Shown here: piece by piece, positions 1 to 5,779 of the stretch | Layout: every line of letters begins with the position of its first letter | Position numbering within the stretch: the stretch's first letter is position 1 | Assembly: GCA_958435885.1 (NCBI GenBank) | Contig: CAUBHZ010000138.1 | Coordinates: forward strand, 1-5,779 | DNA from: an uncultured Intestinimonas sp. | Lineage (GTDB): Bacteria; Bacillota_A; Clostridia; Oscillospirales; Oscillospiraceae | Length of the DNA: 5,779 nt | Direction of reading: 5' to 3' | Program-made: the position numbers and the translations under genes | The notes under the pieces: generated by a model | Databases searched by the model: none | Seen by the model: only the letters and a program-made list of their open reading frames with translations | What the model was told of the DNA's origin: nothing

Positions 1-848
1 GCTGCACCACCACCACCCCCTGCGTGGCCGTGGCCGCCGAGACCTACGCCGCCCGCTACTTCCAGCTGACCCCCTCCGCCTCCTCCACCGACGTCACCGC
101 CGGTAAGGACAACGTGTTCCAGGTCTGCTTCACCGACCCCAACCAGGGCACCACCGCCGCCAACTACATCAAGGACAACGGTCTGGGCACCAAGGTCGCC
201 GTCATCTACAACAACGGCGACGCCTACTCCACCGGCATCTACAACGCCTTCCAGGCCACCGCTGACGAGATCGGCCTGGAGGTCGTCTCCGTGACCACCT
301 TCCCCGACGACACCAACACCGACTTCACCGTGCAGCTGGGCGAGGCCCAGAGCGCCGGCGCCGACCTGGTGTTCCTGCCCATCTACTACACCCCCACCTC
401 TCTGATCCTGAACCAGGCCAAGACCATGGGCTATTCCCCCGTGTTCTTCGGCTGTGACGGCATGGACGGCATCCTGGACCTGGAGGGCTTCGACACCTCC
501 CTGGCCGAGGGCCTGATGCTCATGACCCCCTTCAACGCCTGGGGCGAGGATGAGCGCACCGTCAACTTCGTCACCGAGTACCAGGAGGCCTATGGCGGCA
601 TCCCCAACCAGTTCGCCGCCGACGGCTACGACTGCATGTACGCCATCTATGAGGCCTGCCAGAAGGCCGGCATCACCGCCGACATGAGCGCCCAGGACAT
701 CTGCGAGGCCCTCATCGCCACCTTCACCTCCTCCGACTTCAGCGTGGACGGCCTGACCGGCACCGGCATGACCTGGTCCACCAGCGGCGAGGTCTCCAAG
801 GCCCCCGTCGTGGTCAAGGTCGAGGGCGGCGTCTACGTCACCCAGTAA
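1..848 (+). CDS. livJ: Branched-chain amino acid ABC transporter substrate-binding protein (5'-truncated by window edge)
   Basis: This is the extracellular receptor of a Liv-type importer, binding leucine/isoleucine/valine or a related substrate and delivering it to LivHM. The first complete codon is at position 3, giving 281 visible residues ending in TAA. Full-length relatives are about 390 aa, so roughly 110 N-terminal residues are missing, including the expected secretion signal and lipobox. Visible family marks of a type 1 periplasmic-binding fold (Peripla_BP_6 type) are QLTPSASS near the start, the FTDPNQG loop, an NNGDAYSTG segment, FLPIYYTPTSLILNQAK, FFGCDGMDG and the closing VVVKVEGGVYV strand. 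There are only two arginines in the visible part and the protein is acidic, as suits an exported binding protein. GTG codons at 24 and 30 are internal, because the frame is open to the edge and the preceding residues fit the family. A terminator follows at 873-905. The exact substrate cannot be read from the sequence; short-chain amides or urea are alternatives within the family. Confidence 0.93.
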   Translation, partial: CTTTTPCVAVAAETYAARYFQLTPSASSTDVTAGKDNVFQVCFTDPNQGTTAANYIKDNGLGTKVAVIYNNGDAYSTGIYNAFQATADEIGLEVVSVTTFPDDTNTDFTVQLGEAQSAGADLVFLPIYYTPTSLILNQAKTMGYSPVFFGCDGMDGILDLEGFDTSLAEGLMLMTPFNAWGEDERTVNFVTEYQEAYGGIPNQFAADGYDCMYAIYEACQKAGITADMSAQDICEALIATFTSSDFSVDGLTGTGMTWSTSGEVSKAPVVVKVEGGVYVTQ

Positions 849-860
849 AGGACCTTGCTA

Positions 861-880
861 CGGCCCTGAACAAAGGGCTG
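861..880 (+). promoter_or_regulatory. Possible competing (antiterminator-like) stem
   Basis: Positions 861-867 can pair with 874-880 (seven pairs, one G-T wobble, 6-nt loop), which uses most of the 5' arm of the terminator at 873-905. The two structures are mutually exclusive. The upstream strand starts 12 nt after the livJ stop codon, near the edge of a terminating ribosome. The competing stem is much weaker than the terminator, so regulation here is only a possibility. Confidence 0.25.
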
Positions 881-905
881 TCGGCCTGCGCCGGCAGCCC
901 TTTTT
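873..905 (+). terminator. Intrinsic terminator between livJ and livH
   Basis: A 13-bp stem (873-885 with 890-902, one G-T wobble at 881/894) closes a 4-nt loop (886-889) and runs into five T residues at 901-905. It begins 25 nt after the livJ stop. Placed inside a Liv locus, it most likely ends most transcripts after the binding-protein gene and lets some through into livHMGF. That expression role is inference; the hairpin and T-tract are seen directly. Confidence 0.85.
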
Positions 906-914
906 CCCCGTTTC

Positions 915-928
915 GGGCCTTCCGGCCC
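915..928. repeat. Small hairpin after the livJ terminator
   Basis: A 5-bp all-GC stem (915-919 with 924-928) closes a TTCC loop, directly between the livJ terminator tract and the larger inverted repeat at 936-991. It is short enough to be chance in DNA of this composition; it is recorded because it adds to the dense run of palindromes in this spacer. Confidence 0.35.
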
Positions 929-935
929 TACCCGC

Positions 936-991
936 CTGTATGGCGGGCACATCCGCAGCCCCCGCCGGCCGCGGATGTGCCTGCCATACAG
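936..991. repeat. 21-bp near-perfect inverted repeat upstream of livH
   Basis: Arms 936-956 and 971-991 are complementary over 21 positions with a single G-T wobble (945/982), around a 14-nt GC-rich loop that may itself add three pairs (958-960 with 967-969). No T-tract follows, so it is not an ordinary terminator. It sits about 24 nt before the livH ribosome binding site. It could be a REP-like intergenic palindrome, or an RNA-stabilising hairpin protecting or separating the livJ and livHMGF parts of a transcript, as known for REP sequences between malE and malF in E. coli. Which one applies here is inference. Confidence 0.7.
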
Positions 992-1027
992 CCATCCCCA
1001 GAGAGAAAGAGAAAGAGGTGACCCGAT

Positions 1028-1906
1028 ATGAGCATCCTCAACAACCTCATCAACGGCATCAGCCTGGGCAGCGTCTACGCCATCATCGCCCTGGGCTACA
1101 CCATGGTCTACGGCATCGCCAAGATGCTCAACTTCGCCCACGGCGACGTCATCATGGTGGGCGCCTACGTCTGCTTCTTCGCCACCGGCCAGTTCGGCCT
1201 GCCCCCCCTGGCGGGCGTGCTGCTGGCCATGGTGGTGTGCACCGTGCTGGGCATGGTCATCGAGCGCCTGGCCTACAAGCCCCTGCGGCAGGCGCCCTCC
1301 CTGGCCGTCCTCATCACCGCCATCGGCGTGAGCTACTTCCTCCAGAACTCCGCCCTGCTCCTGTGGAAGTCCGACCCCAAGGTCTTCACCTCCGTGGTGG
1401 GCAACGGCTCCGTGAAGCTCTTCGGTGGCGAACTCACCATCACCCACGTGGCCATCGTCACCGTGCTGGCCTGCGTGGTCATCATGCTGGCCCTCACCTG
1501 GTTCACCGGCCGCACCAAGATGGGCAAGGCCATGCGGGCCTGCTCCGAGGACAAGGCCGCCGCCCAGCTCATGGGCATCAACGTGGACAGCACCATCTCC
1601 ATGACCTTCGCCATCGGCTCCGCCCTGGCCGCCATCGCCGGCGTGCTGCTGTGCTCCACCTACCCCTCCCTCATGCCCACCACCGGCTCCCTCCCCGGCA
1701 TCAAGGCCTTCACCGCCGCCGTCTTCGGCGGCATCGGCTCCATCCCCGGGGCCATGCTGGGCGGCATCCTGCTGGGCATCATCGAGATCTTCGCCAAGGC
1801 CTTCAACACCAACATCTCCGACGCGGTGGTCTTCGCCGTGCTCATCGTGGTGCTGCTGGTCAAGCCCACCGGCCTTCTCGGCAAGGTCGTGCGGGAGAAA
1901 GTGTGA
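1028..1906 (+). CDS. livH: Branched-chain amino acid ABC transporter permease LivH
   Basis: LivH is one of two membrane subunits forming the translocation pore of the Liv importer (BPD_transp_2 family). The 292-aa product is close to the family length (E. coli LivH is about 308 aa). It is strongly hydrophobic, with about eight likely membrane segments. The N-terminal hallmark LINGISLGSVYAIIALGYTM leads into a KMLNFAHGDVIMVGA segment (residues 32-46). A cytoplasmic loop at about 161-185 (GRTKMGKAMRA...AAAQLMGIN) is the EAA-like region that contacts the ATPases, followed by IGSALAAIAGVLL and FTAAVFGGIGSIPGAMLGG (about 228-246). The ATG start is set by an AGGTGA ribosome binding site at 1016-1021. 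livM starts 10 nt after the stop. The gene lies after the livJ terminator and inverted repeat, so it may be expressed by readthrough; I see no convincing promoter of its own in 849-1027. Confidence 0.96.
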   Translation: MSILNNLINGISLGSVYAIIALGYTMVYGIAKMLNFAHGDVIMVGAYVCFFATGQFGLPPLAGVLLAMVVCTVLGMVIERLAYKPLRQAPSLAVLITAIGVSYFLQNSALLLWKSDPKVFTSVVGNGSVKLFGGELTITHVAIVTVLACVVIMLALTWFTGRTKMGKAMRACSEDKAAAQLMGINVDSTISMTFAIGSALAAIAGVLLCSTYPSLMPTTGSLPGIKAFTAAVFGGIGSIPGAMLGGILLGIIEIFAKAFNTNISDAVVFAVLIVVLLVKPTGLLGKVVREKV

Positions 1907-1910
1907 GGTG
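1906..1910 (+). promoter_or_regulatory. Ribosome binding site deciding the livM start
   Basis: AGGTG sits 6 nt before the ATG at 1917. The in-frame GTG at 1908 lies inside this site and so cannot plausibly be the start itself. The site overlaps the last base of the livH stop codon, consistent with translational coupling. Confidence 0.75.
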
Positions 1911-1916
1911 GTCCCT

Positions 1917-3003
1917 ATGAAAACGATCGCTCCCGGCCGCAAGCGGCTTCTCAACAACGCCATTACATACGCCATGGTCATCATCGCCTTCGTGGTCCTC
2001 CAGCTCCTCAACGCCGGCGGCATGCTCTCGCCCTCCCTCCAGGGCCAGCTGGTGCCCATCTGCGCCTACGTCACCATGGCCATCTCCCTCAACCTGGTGG
2101 TGGGCATCTCCGGCGAGCTCAGCCTGGGCCACGCCGGCTTCATGAGCGTGGGCGCCTTCTCCGGCGTGGTGGCCAACCTCTCCCTCCAGTCCGCCATCCC
2201 CTCCGGTCCCGTCCGCCTGCTGGTGGCCATGGTCGTGGGCGCCATCCTGGCCGGCATCGCCGGCACCATCGTGGGCGTCCCCGTCCTCCGTCTCCGGGGC
2301 GACTACCTGGCCATCGTCACCCTGGCCTTCGGCGAGATCATCAAGAACATCATCAACATCCTCTACATCGGCGTGGACGAAAACGGCCTCCACTTCTCCA
2401 CCGAGAACGAGATGGCCCTCAACCTGGGCGAGGGCGGCATGTCCATCCTCAAGGGGCCCATGGGCGTCACCACCAACGTGAAGCTCTCCAGCTTCACCGC
2501 CGGCTTCATCCTGGTGCTCATCGCCCTCACCGTGGTCCTCAACCTGGTGAACAGCCGCTCCGGCCGGGCCATCATGGCCCTGCGTGATAACCGCATCGCC
2601 GCCGAGAGCGTGGGCATCGGCGCCACCAAGTACAAGCTCACCGCCTTCGTCACCTCCGCCGTGCTGGCCGGCGCCGCCGGCGCCCTCTACGCCATGAACT
2701 ACTCCTCCCTGGCCGCCAAGAAGTTCGACTTCAACACCTCCATCCTCATCCTGGTCTTTGTGGTGCTGGGCGGCCTGGGCAACATCCGGGGCTCCATCAT
2801 CGCCGCCGCCCTCCTGTACGTGCTGCCGGAGCTCCTGCGCCAGTTCTACGACTACCGTATGCTCATCTACGCCATCGTCCTCATCCTGGTCATGCTGGCC
2901 ACCAACAGCCCCTTCTTCCGGGACCTGAAGGGCCGGTTCCAGGAGTGGCTCCAGGAGCGGGCCGTGGCCAAGGCCGATGCCAAGGCGAAAGGAGGCCAGG
3001 GCC

Positions 3004-3011
<8 letters not shown>
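1917..3011 (+). CDS. livM: Branched-chain amino acid ABC transporter permease LivM
   Basis: LivM is the second pore subunit of the Liv importer and pairs with LivH in the membrane. I chose ATG 1917 (364 aa) over the upstream in-frame GTG at 1908 because the GTG is part of the ribosome binding site. After a short basic N-terminus (residues 1-13) comes a run of hydrophobic segments. Family marks are ISLNLVVGISGELSLGHAGFMSVGA (about 56-80), VLRLRGDYLAIVTLAFGEIIKNI (about 123-145), the ATPase-contacting loop SRSGRAIMALRDNRIAAESVGI (about 213-234) and VVLGGLGNIRGSIIAA (about 282-297). Between about 151 and 192 is a less hydrophobic stretch, probably an extracellular loop. The C-terminus is a hydrophilic, charged tail rich in Ala, Lys and Gln (about 340-364). 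Its 3' end overlaps livG by 8 nt. Confidence 0.95.
2988..2995 (+). promoter_or_regulatory. Ribosome binding site deciding the livG start
   Basis: AAAGGAGG, a near-perfect Shine-Dalgarno match, ends 8 nt before GTG 3004 and lies inside the livM coding region. The alternative ATG at 2977 is upstream of this site and has no comparable site before it, so GTG 3004 is the better start. Confidence 0.8.
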
Positions 3012-3855
<844 letters not shown>

Positions 3856-3859
3856 CGCC

Positions 3860-4567
3860 ATGAGCATGCTCCAAGTGGACCACATCAACGTCTATTACGG
3901 CGCCATCCACGCCGTCAAGGACATCTCCTTCTACGTGGACGAGGGGGAGATCGTCACCCTCATCGGCGCCAACGGCGCCGGCAAATCCACCACTCTCCAG
4001 ACCATCTCCGGCCTGCTGCGCTCCCGCACCGGGTCCATCGAGTTCCTGGGCAAGGCCATCCAGAACGTGCCCGCCTCCAAGCTGGTGGCCCACGGCCTGG
4101 CCCAGGTGCCCGAAGGCCGCCGGGTCTTTCAGCAGATGACCGTGGAGGAGAACCTGGAGATGGGCGCCTTCACCCAGGCCAATTCCACCATCGCCCCCAA
4201 CCTGGAGCGGGTGTATGAGCAGTTCCCCCGGCTCAAGGAGCGGCGGCGGCAGGTGGCCGGCACCCTCTCCGGCGGCGAGCAGCAGATGCTGGCCATGGGC
4301 CGCGCCCTCATGTCCAACCCCAAGCTCCTCATGCTGGATGAGCCCTCCATGGGTCTGGCCCCCATCCTGGTGGAGCAGATCTTTGAGATCATCCAGCGCC
4401 TCCACAAGGCGGGTACCACCATCCTCCTGGTGGAGCAGAACGCCCAGATGGCCCTCTCCGTGGCCGACCGCGGCTACGTGCTGGAGACCGGCCGCATCAC
4501 CCTCACCGGCCCCGGCAAGGAGCTGCTGGCCGACGAGGCCGTGAAAAAGGCCTACCTGGGCGGCTAA
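3860..4567 (+). CDS. livF: Branched-chain amino acid ABC transporter ATP-binding protein LivF
   Basis: LivF is the second cytoplasmic ATPase and forms the ATP-hydrolysing pair with LivG. The product is 235 aa, the usual family length (about 235-237). Walker A is GANGAGKST (36-44), the Q-loop is AQVPEGRRVF (Q82), the canonical signature is LSGGEQQ (136-142), and Walker B is LLMLDEP (156-162, E161), followed by the D-loop SMGLAP. The switch position is glutamine (Q193, in LLVEQNA), which is normal for LivF. The end, VKKAYLGG, is the family C-terminus. ATG 3860 follows a GGGGAG ribosome binding site at 3847-3852 with a 7-nt spacer; a second ATG at 3866 is possible but less well spaced. The frame is open upstream into livG, but homology begins at MLQVDHINVYYG. 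It is the last gene of the operon; a terminator lies about 200 nt downstream. Confidence 0.96.
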   Translation: MSMLQVDHINVYYGAIHAVKDISFYVDEGEIVTLIGANGAGKSTTLQTISGLLRSRTGSIEFLGKAIQNVPASKLVAHGLAQVPEGRRVFQQMTVEENLEMGAFTQANSTIAPNLERVYEQFPRLKERRRQVAGTLSGGEQQMLAMGRALMSNPKLLMLDEPSMGLAPILVEQIFEIIQRLHKAGTTILLVEQNAQMALSVADRGYVLETGRITLTGPGKELLADEAVKKAYLGG

Positions 4568-4601
4568 CCGCCTCTCGCGCGCCTGCCAAAGCCTCGCAGA
4601 G

Positions 4602-4625
4602 TTCCGCCGTCCGCAGACGGCGGAA
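4602..4625. repeat. Perfect 10-bp hairpin
   Basis: Arms 4602-4611 and 4616-4625 are perfectly complementary around a CGCA loop. It lacks an immediate T-tract; the next T-run starts 15 nt later at 4640, so it is unlikely to be a terminator alone. It lies 34 nt after the livF stop and may block 3' exonucleases. Confidence 0.7.
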
Positions 4626-4639
4626 GGAGATAAAATTTG

Positions 4640-4670
4640 TTTTTCCCGACGACATGTGCGTCGGGAAAAA
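4640..4670. repeat. Perfect 12-bp hairpin with T-run and A-run at its base
   Basis: Arms 4640-4651 and 4659-4670 are perfectly complementary around a 7-nt loop. The T-run is on the 5' arm and the A-run on the 3' arm, the reverse of a forward terminator, and the same holds on the opposite strand. Hence it reads as a structural palindrome, not a terminator. Confidence 0.7.
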
Positions 4671-4756
4671 CTCTGCTCAGGCCGCAAACGTGCGAGCGCA
4701 GCGAGTGCGATGCAGCGGCCTGTATCTCTATCGAGCGCGTGCCTGCACGCGCGAGA

Positions 4757-4769
4757 GGGGCGCAGCCCC
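4757..4769. repeat. Small GC hairpin before the terminator
   Basis: A 5-bp stem (4757-4761 with 4765-4769) with a GCA loop immediately precedes the terminator stem. It shares two bases with the outer arm ending at 4758, so the two would compete slightly. It may be chance in this composition. Confidence 0.35.
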
Positions 4770-4770
4770 G

Positions 4771-4805
4771 GCGCCCGGCGAAACTTCGCCGGGCGCTTTT
4801 TCTTT
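4771..4805 (+). terminator. Intrinsic terminator of the livHMGF operon
   Basis: An 11-bp perfect GC-rich stem (4771-4781 with 4786-4796) with a 4-nt loop is followed by TTTTT at 4797-4801 and TCTTT-type sequence to 4805. It is the strongest terminator in the window and points along the + strand. It ends transcription from the liv operon before the promoter of the next gene, and would also be the 3' end of any RNA made from 4571-4770. Confidence 0.88.
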
Positions 4806-4839
4806 GGCGAATTTTTCCCTTTCCCCGGGGCGGAAATGG

Positions 4840-4848
4840 TGGTAAAAT
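4840..4848 (+). promoter_or_regulatory. Extended -10 promoter for the PLC-family gene
   Basis: TGGTAAAAT is a TGn extended -10 with a five-of-six -10 hexamer (4843-4848). The -35 region at the 17-nt spacing (4820-4825) is weak, which an extended -10 can tolerate. Transcription would start near 4855, about 35 nt before the ATG, just after the operon terminator. A second weaker -10-like TATATT lies at 4855-4860. Confidence 0.5.
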
Positions 4849-4875
4849 ACCAGTTATATTCCGTTTCATTCAAAA

Positions 4876-4880
4876 AGGAG
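4876..4880 (+). promoter_or_regulatory. Ribosome binding site deciding the PLC-family start
   Basis: AGGAG within an A-rich run lies 9 nt before ATG 4890. The reading frame is open far upstream (to 4656), but this site, the promoter just before it and the start of family similarity at MPNYFAHLTFG all support 4890. Confidence 0.75.
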
Positions 4881-4889
4881 AGAGCGGTC

Positions 4890-5729
4890 ATGCCCAACTA
4901 CTTTGCCCATCTGACCTTCGGCGCCCAGTGCCTGGACCGCCTGCCCCGGGAGCTGCGGGCCCGCCTGGAGCGGGAGCGGTCCGCCTTTGACCTGGGCTGT
5001 CTGGGCCCGGACCCCCTCTTTTTCTACCGGGTGGGCCGGCCCAACGCCGTCCGCCGGGAGGGCATGACCATGCACGCCAGGTCCGCCATGCCCGCCTTTG
5101 AGCGGCTGCGTGGCGCCCTGGAGGAGGGCCTGCCCATGGCCTCCGGCTATGCCGCCGGCTTCCTGTGCCACCTGGCCCTGGACCACGCCTGCCACAAGTG
5201 GGTGGACCAGCAGGCCGCCGCCGGGCCGGTGACCCATCTGGCCATGGAGGCTGAGTTCGACCGTCTCCTCATGGAGCGGGCGGGGCTGGTCTCCCTGGGC
5301 AGGTCCTACCTGCCCGAGCCCCCGGAGGCCGCCGTCTTTACTGCCGCCGCCCGGGCCTATGTCAAGTCCTCCCCCGAGCAGGTGGAGGAGGGCTACCGCT
5401 CCATGTGCCGGGACACCGCCCTCTTTGCCCGGCTCTCCGGCCATAAGCTCAGCCGCCCGGTGAACCGGCTGGTGGGCACCCTGCCCGCCCTGCGGGCCCT
5501 CCGTGGGGTCTTCCTCACCGCCGACTCCCACAGCCGGTACGCCAAGAGCAACGACTTCCTCACCCGCCGCCTCACCGACACCGTCCCCGAGGCCGCCACC
5601 CAGATCGCCCGGCTCTTCCGGGCCGTGGAGACCGGCGCCGCCCTGGACCCCTGGCTGGACCGGGACTTCAAGGGCCTCCTGCCCCGGGAGGAGCCCGAGG
5701 GCGTCCCCACTTCCGCCCCCGCCTATTGA
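4890..5729 (+). CDS. Zinc-dependent phospholipase C family protein
   Basis: The 279-aa product resembles the Zn_dep_PLPC family (PF00882-like), an all-helical fold that binds metal through His and Asp residues. Candidate ligands in family order are H7, D41 in LGPDPLFFY (38-46), H62, then H94, D98/H99 and H102 in GFLCHLALDHACHKWV (90-105), and H116 and E120/E122 in THLAMEAEFDRLL (115-127). There is no signal peptide or membrane segment, so it looks cytoplasmic, unlike secreted clostridial phospholipases such as alpha-toxin, and it has no C-terminal lipid-binding domain. Small cytoplasmic members of this family are common in gut Clostridia and their substrate is not established, so phospholipase activity should not be assumed. 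It is Arg-rich and uses CGG and GGG more than livJ does. It follows the liv terminator and appears to have its own promoter, so no functional link to the transporter is implied. Confidence 0.82.
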   Translation: MPNYFAHLTFGAQCLDRLPRELRARLERERSAFDLGCLGPDPLFFYRVGRPNAVRREGMTMHARSAMPAFERLRGALEEGLPMASGYAAGFLCHLALDHACHKWVDQQAAAGPVTHLAMEAEFDRLLMERAGLVSLGRSYLPEPPEAAVFTAAARAYVKSSPEQVEEGYRSMCRDTALFARLSGHKLSRPVNRLVGTLPALRALRGVFLTADSHSRYAKSNDFLTRRLTDTVPEAATQIARLFRAVETGAALDPWLDRDFKGLLPREEPEGVPTSAPAY

Positions 5730-5779
5730 GCTCCGTCTCTACATAATATAGAAATGTATGCTGAAGACCCGCCGTCAGC
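5730..5779. other. AT-richer spacer at the window edge
   Basis: This 50-bp tail is more AT-rich than the rest. GCTGA at 5760-5764 can pair with TCAGC at 5775-5779, but the window ends there, so a terminator for the preceding gene cannot be confirmed. A weak -10-like sequence could be read on the minus strand at about 5741-5750. No gene is visible. Confidence 0.3.

Larger units (their letters stand above)
4571..4758 (+). other. Structured intergenic element with nested inverted repeats (possible ncRNA, long 3' UTR or REP-like element)
   Basis: The gene-free stretch 4568-4889 opens with this element. Outer arms 4571-4581 and 4748-4758 are perfectly complementary over 11 bp. Inside are 4596-4603 with 4669-4676 (8 bp), extended outward by 4591-4594 with 4679-4682; a perfect 10-bp hairpin 4602-4625; a perfect 12-bp hairpin 4640-4670; a pairing of 4678-4685 with 4715-4722; and a 7-bp hairpin 4735-4752. 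Some are alternatives and cannot form together. Because it starts 4 nt after the livF stop and a terminator follows at 4771, it would be transcribed as the 3' UTR of the liv mRNA, and may also yield a stable RNA. No target-site duplication is visible at the outer arms. I do not recognise a named RNA family. Confidence 0.5.

Noticed and set aside
1..20. ACC-rich start of the window as a simple repeat
   Set aside because: It is an in-frame run of threonine codons in the binding-protein gene, and the residues fit the family.
849..1027. T-box, leucine leader peptide or known riboswitch before livH
   Set aside because: No leucine/isoleucine/valine-rich short frame, no T-box sequence and no recognised aptamer; only the terminator and palindromes are present.
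940..1920. Overlapping + strand frame of 326 codons covering livH
   Set aside because: Arg/His/Pro/Gly-rich out-of-frame reading of livH with no family features.
833..2059. Long antisense reading frame (408 codons) opposite livH
   Set aside because: Its product is low-complexity Gly/His/Asp/Glu/Gln/Ala, the usual mirror of a very GC-rich coding strand; livH on the + strand has clear family motifs and a ribosome binding site.
4631..4636. Promoter -10 (TAAAAT) for a small RNA inside the spacer
   Set aside because: No acceptable -35 at 16-18 nt upstream, which would fall inside the 10-bp hairpin, and no extended -10.
4640..4670. Second intrinsic terminator
   Set aside because: The T-run is on the 5' arm and A-run on the 3' arm, so neither strand has a stem followed by a free U-tract.
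4571..4758. Complete MITE or insertion sequence bounded by the 11-bp arms
   Set aside because: No target-site duplication at the flanks and no transposase; kept only as a structured element or possible REP-like repeat.
4656..4889. Upstream in-frame extension of the PLC-family gene
   Set aside because: It passes through hairpins, a terminator and a promoter, gives low-complexity sequence, and lacks a ribosome binding site; ATG 4890 has one and matches the family start.
4637..4990. Small Arg/Ala/Pro-rich open frames in the intergenic element
   Set aside because: They cross the palindromes and terminator and have no ribosome binding sites or known domains; they look like spurious frames in structured DNA.

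Overview
The window carries a branched-chain amino acid (Liv/HAAT-type) ABC transporter locus followed by one separately transcribed gene of the zinc-dependent phospholipase C family. All recognised genes are on the + strand. The DNA is very GC-rich with near-saturated G/C at third codon positions. The genes have strong AGGAGG-type ribosome binding sites, are tightly packed and are followed by classic U-tract terminators. The Liv proteins and the PLC-family protein look like those of high-GC gut Clostridia (Oscillospiraceae such as the Flavonifractor/Lawsonibacter/Intestinimonas group). That placement is inference from style and remembered family resemblance, not from a search.

Layout. Positions 1-848: 3' part of the substrate-binding protein gene (livJ-like; its N-terminus lies outside the window). 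Positions 849-1027: intergenic region with a strong intrinsic terminator (873-905), a pairing that could compete with it (861-880), and a 21-bp near-perfect inverted repeat (936-991) just before the livH ribosome binding site. Positions 1028-4567: livH, livM, livG and livF, with gaps of 10 nt, an 8-nt overlap and 4 nt. Positions 4568-4889: a 322-bp gene-free stretch holding nested inverted repeats that could fold into a multibranched RNA, a strong terminator (4771-4805), then an extended -10 promoter for the last gene. Positions 4890-5729: a 279-aa zinc-dependent PLC-family protein. Positions 5730-5779: AT-richer spacer with no gene.

How the genes work together: the binding protein captures leucine, isoleucine, valine or a related substrate outside the membrane. 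LivH and LivM form the membrane pore, and LivG and LivF are the two ATPases that drive import. The terminator and inverted repeat after livJ fit the common arrangement in which the binding protein is made in excess over the membrane and ATPase subunits. The PLC-family gene appears to be an independent unit.

I see no undescribed multi-gene system, CRISPR array, tRNA/rRNA, insertion sequence or phage gene. The least explained parts are the two structured intergenic regions, above all 4571-4805.
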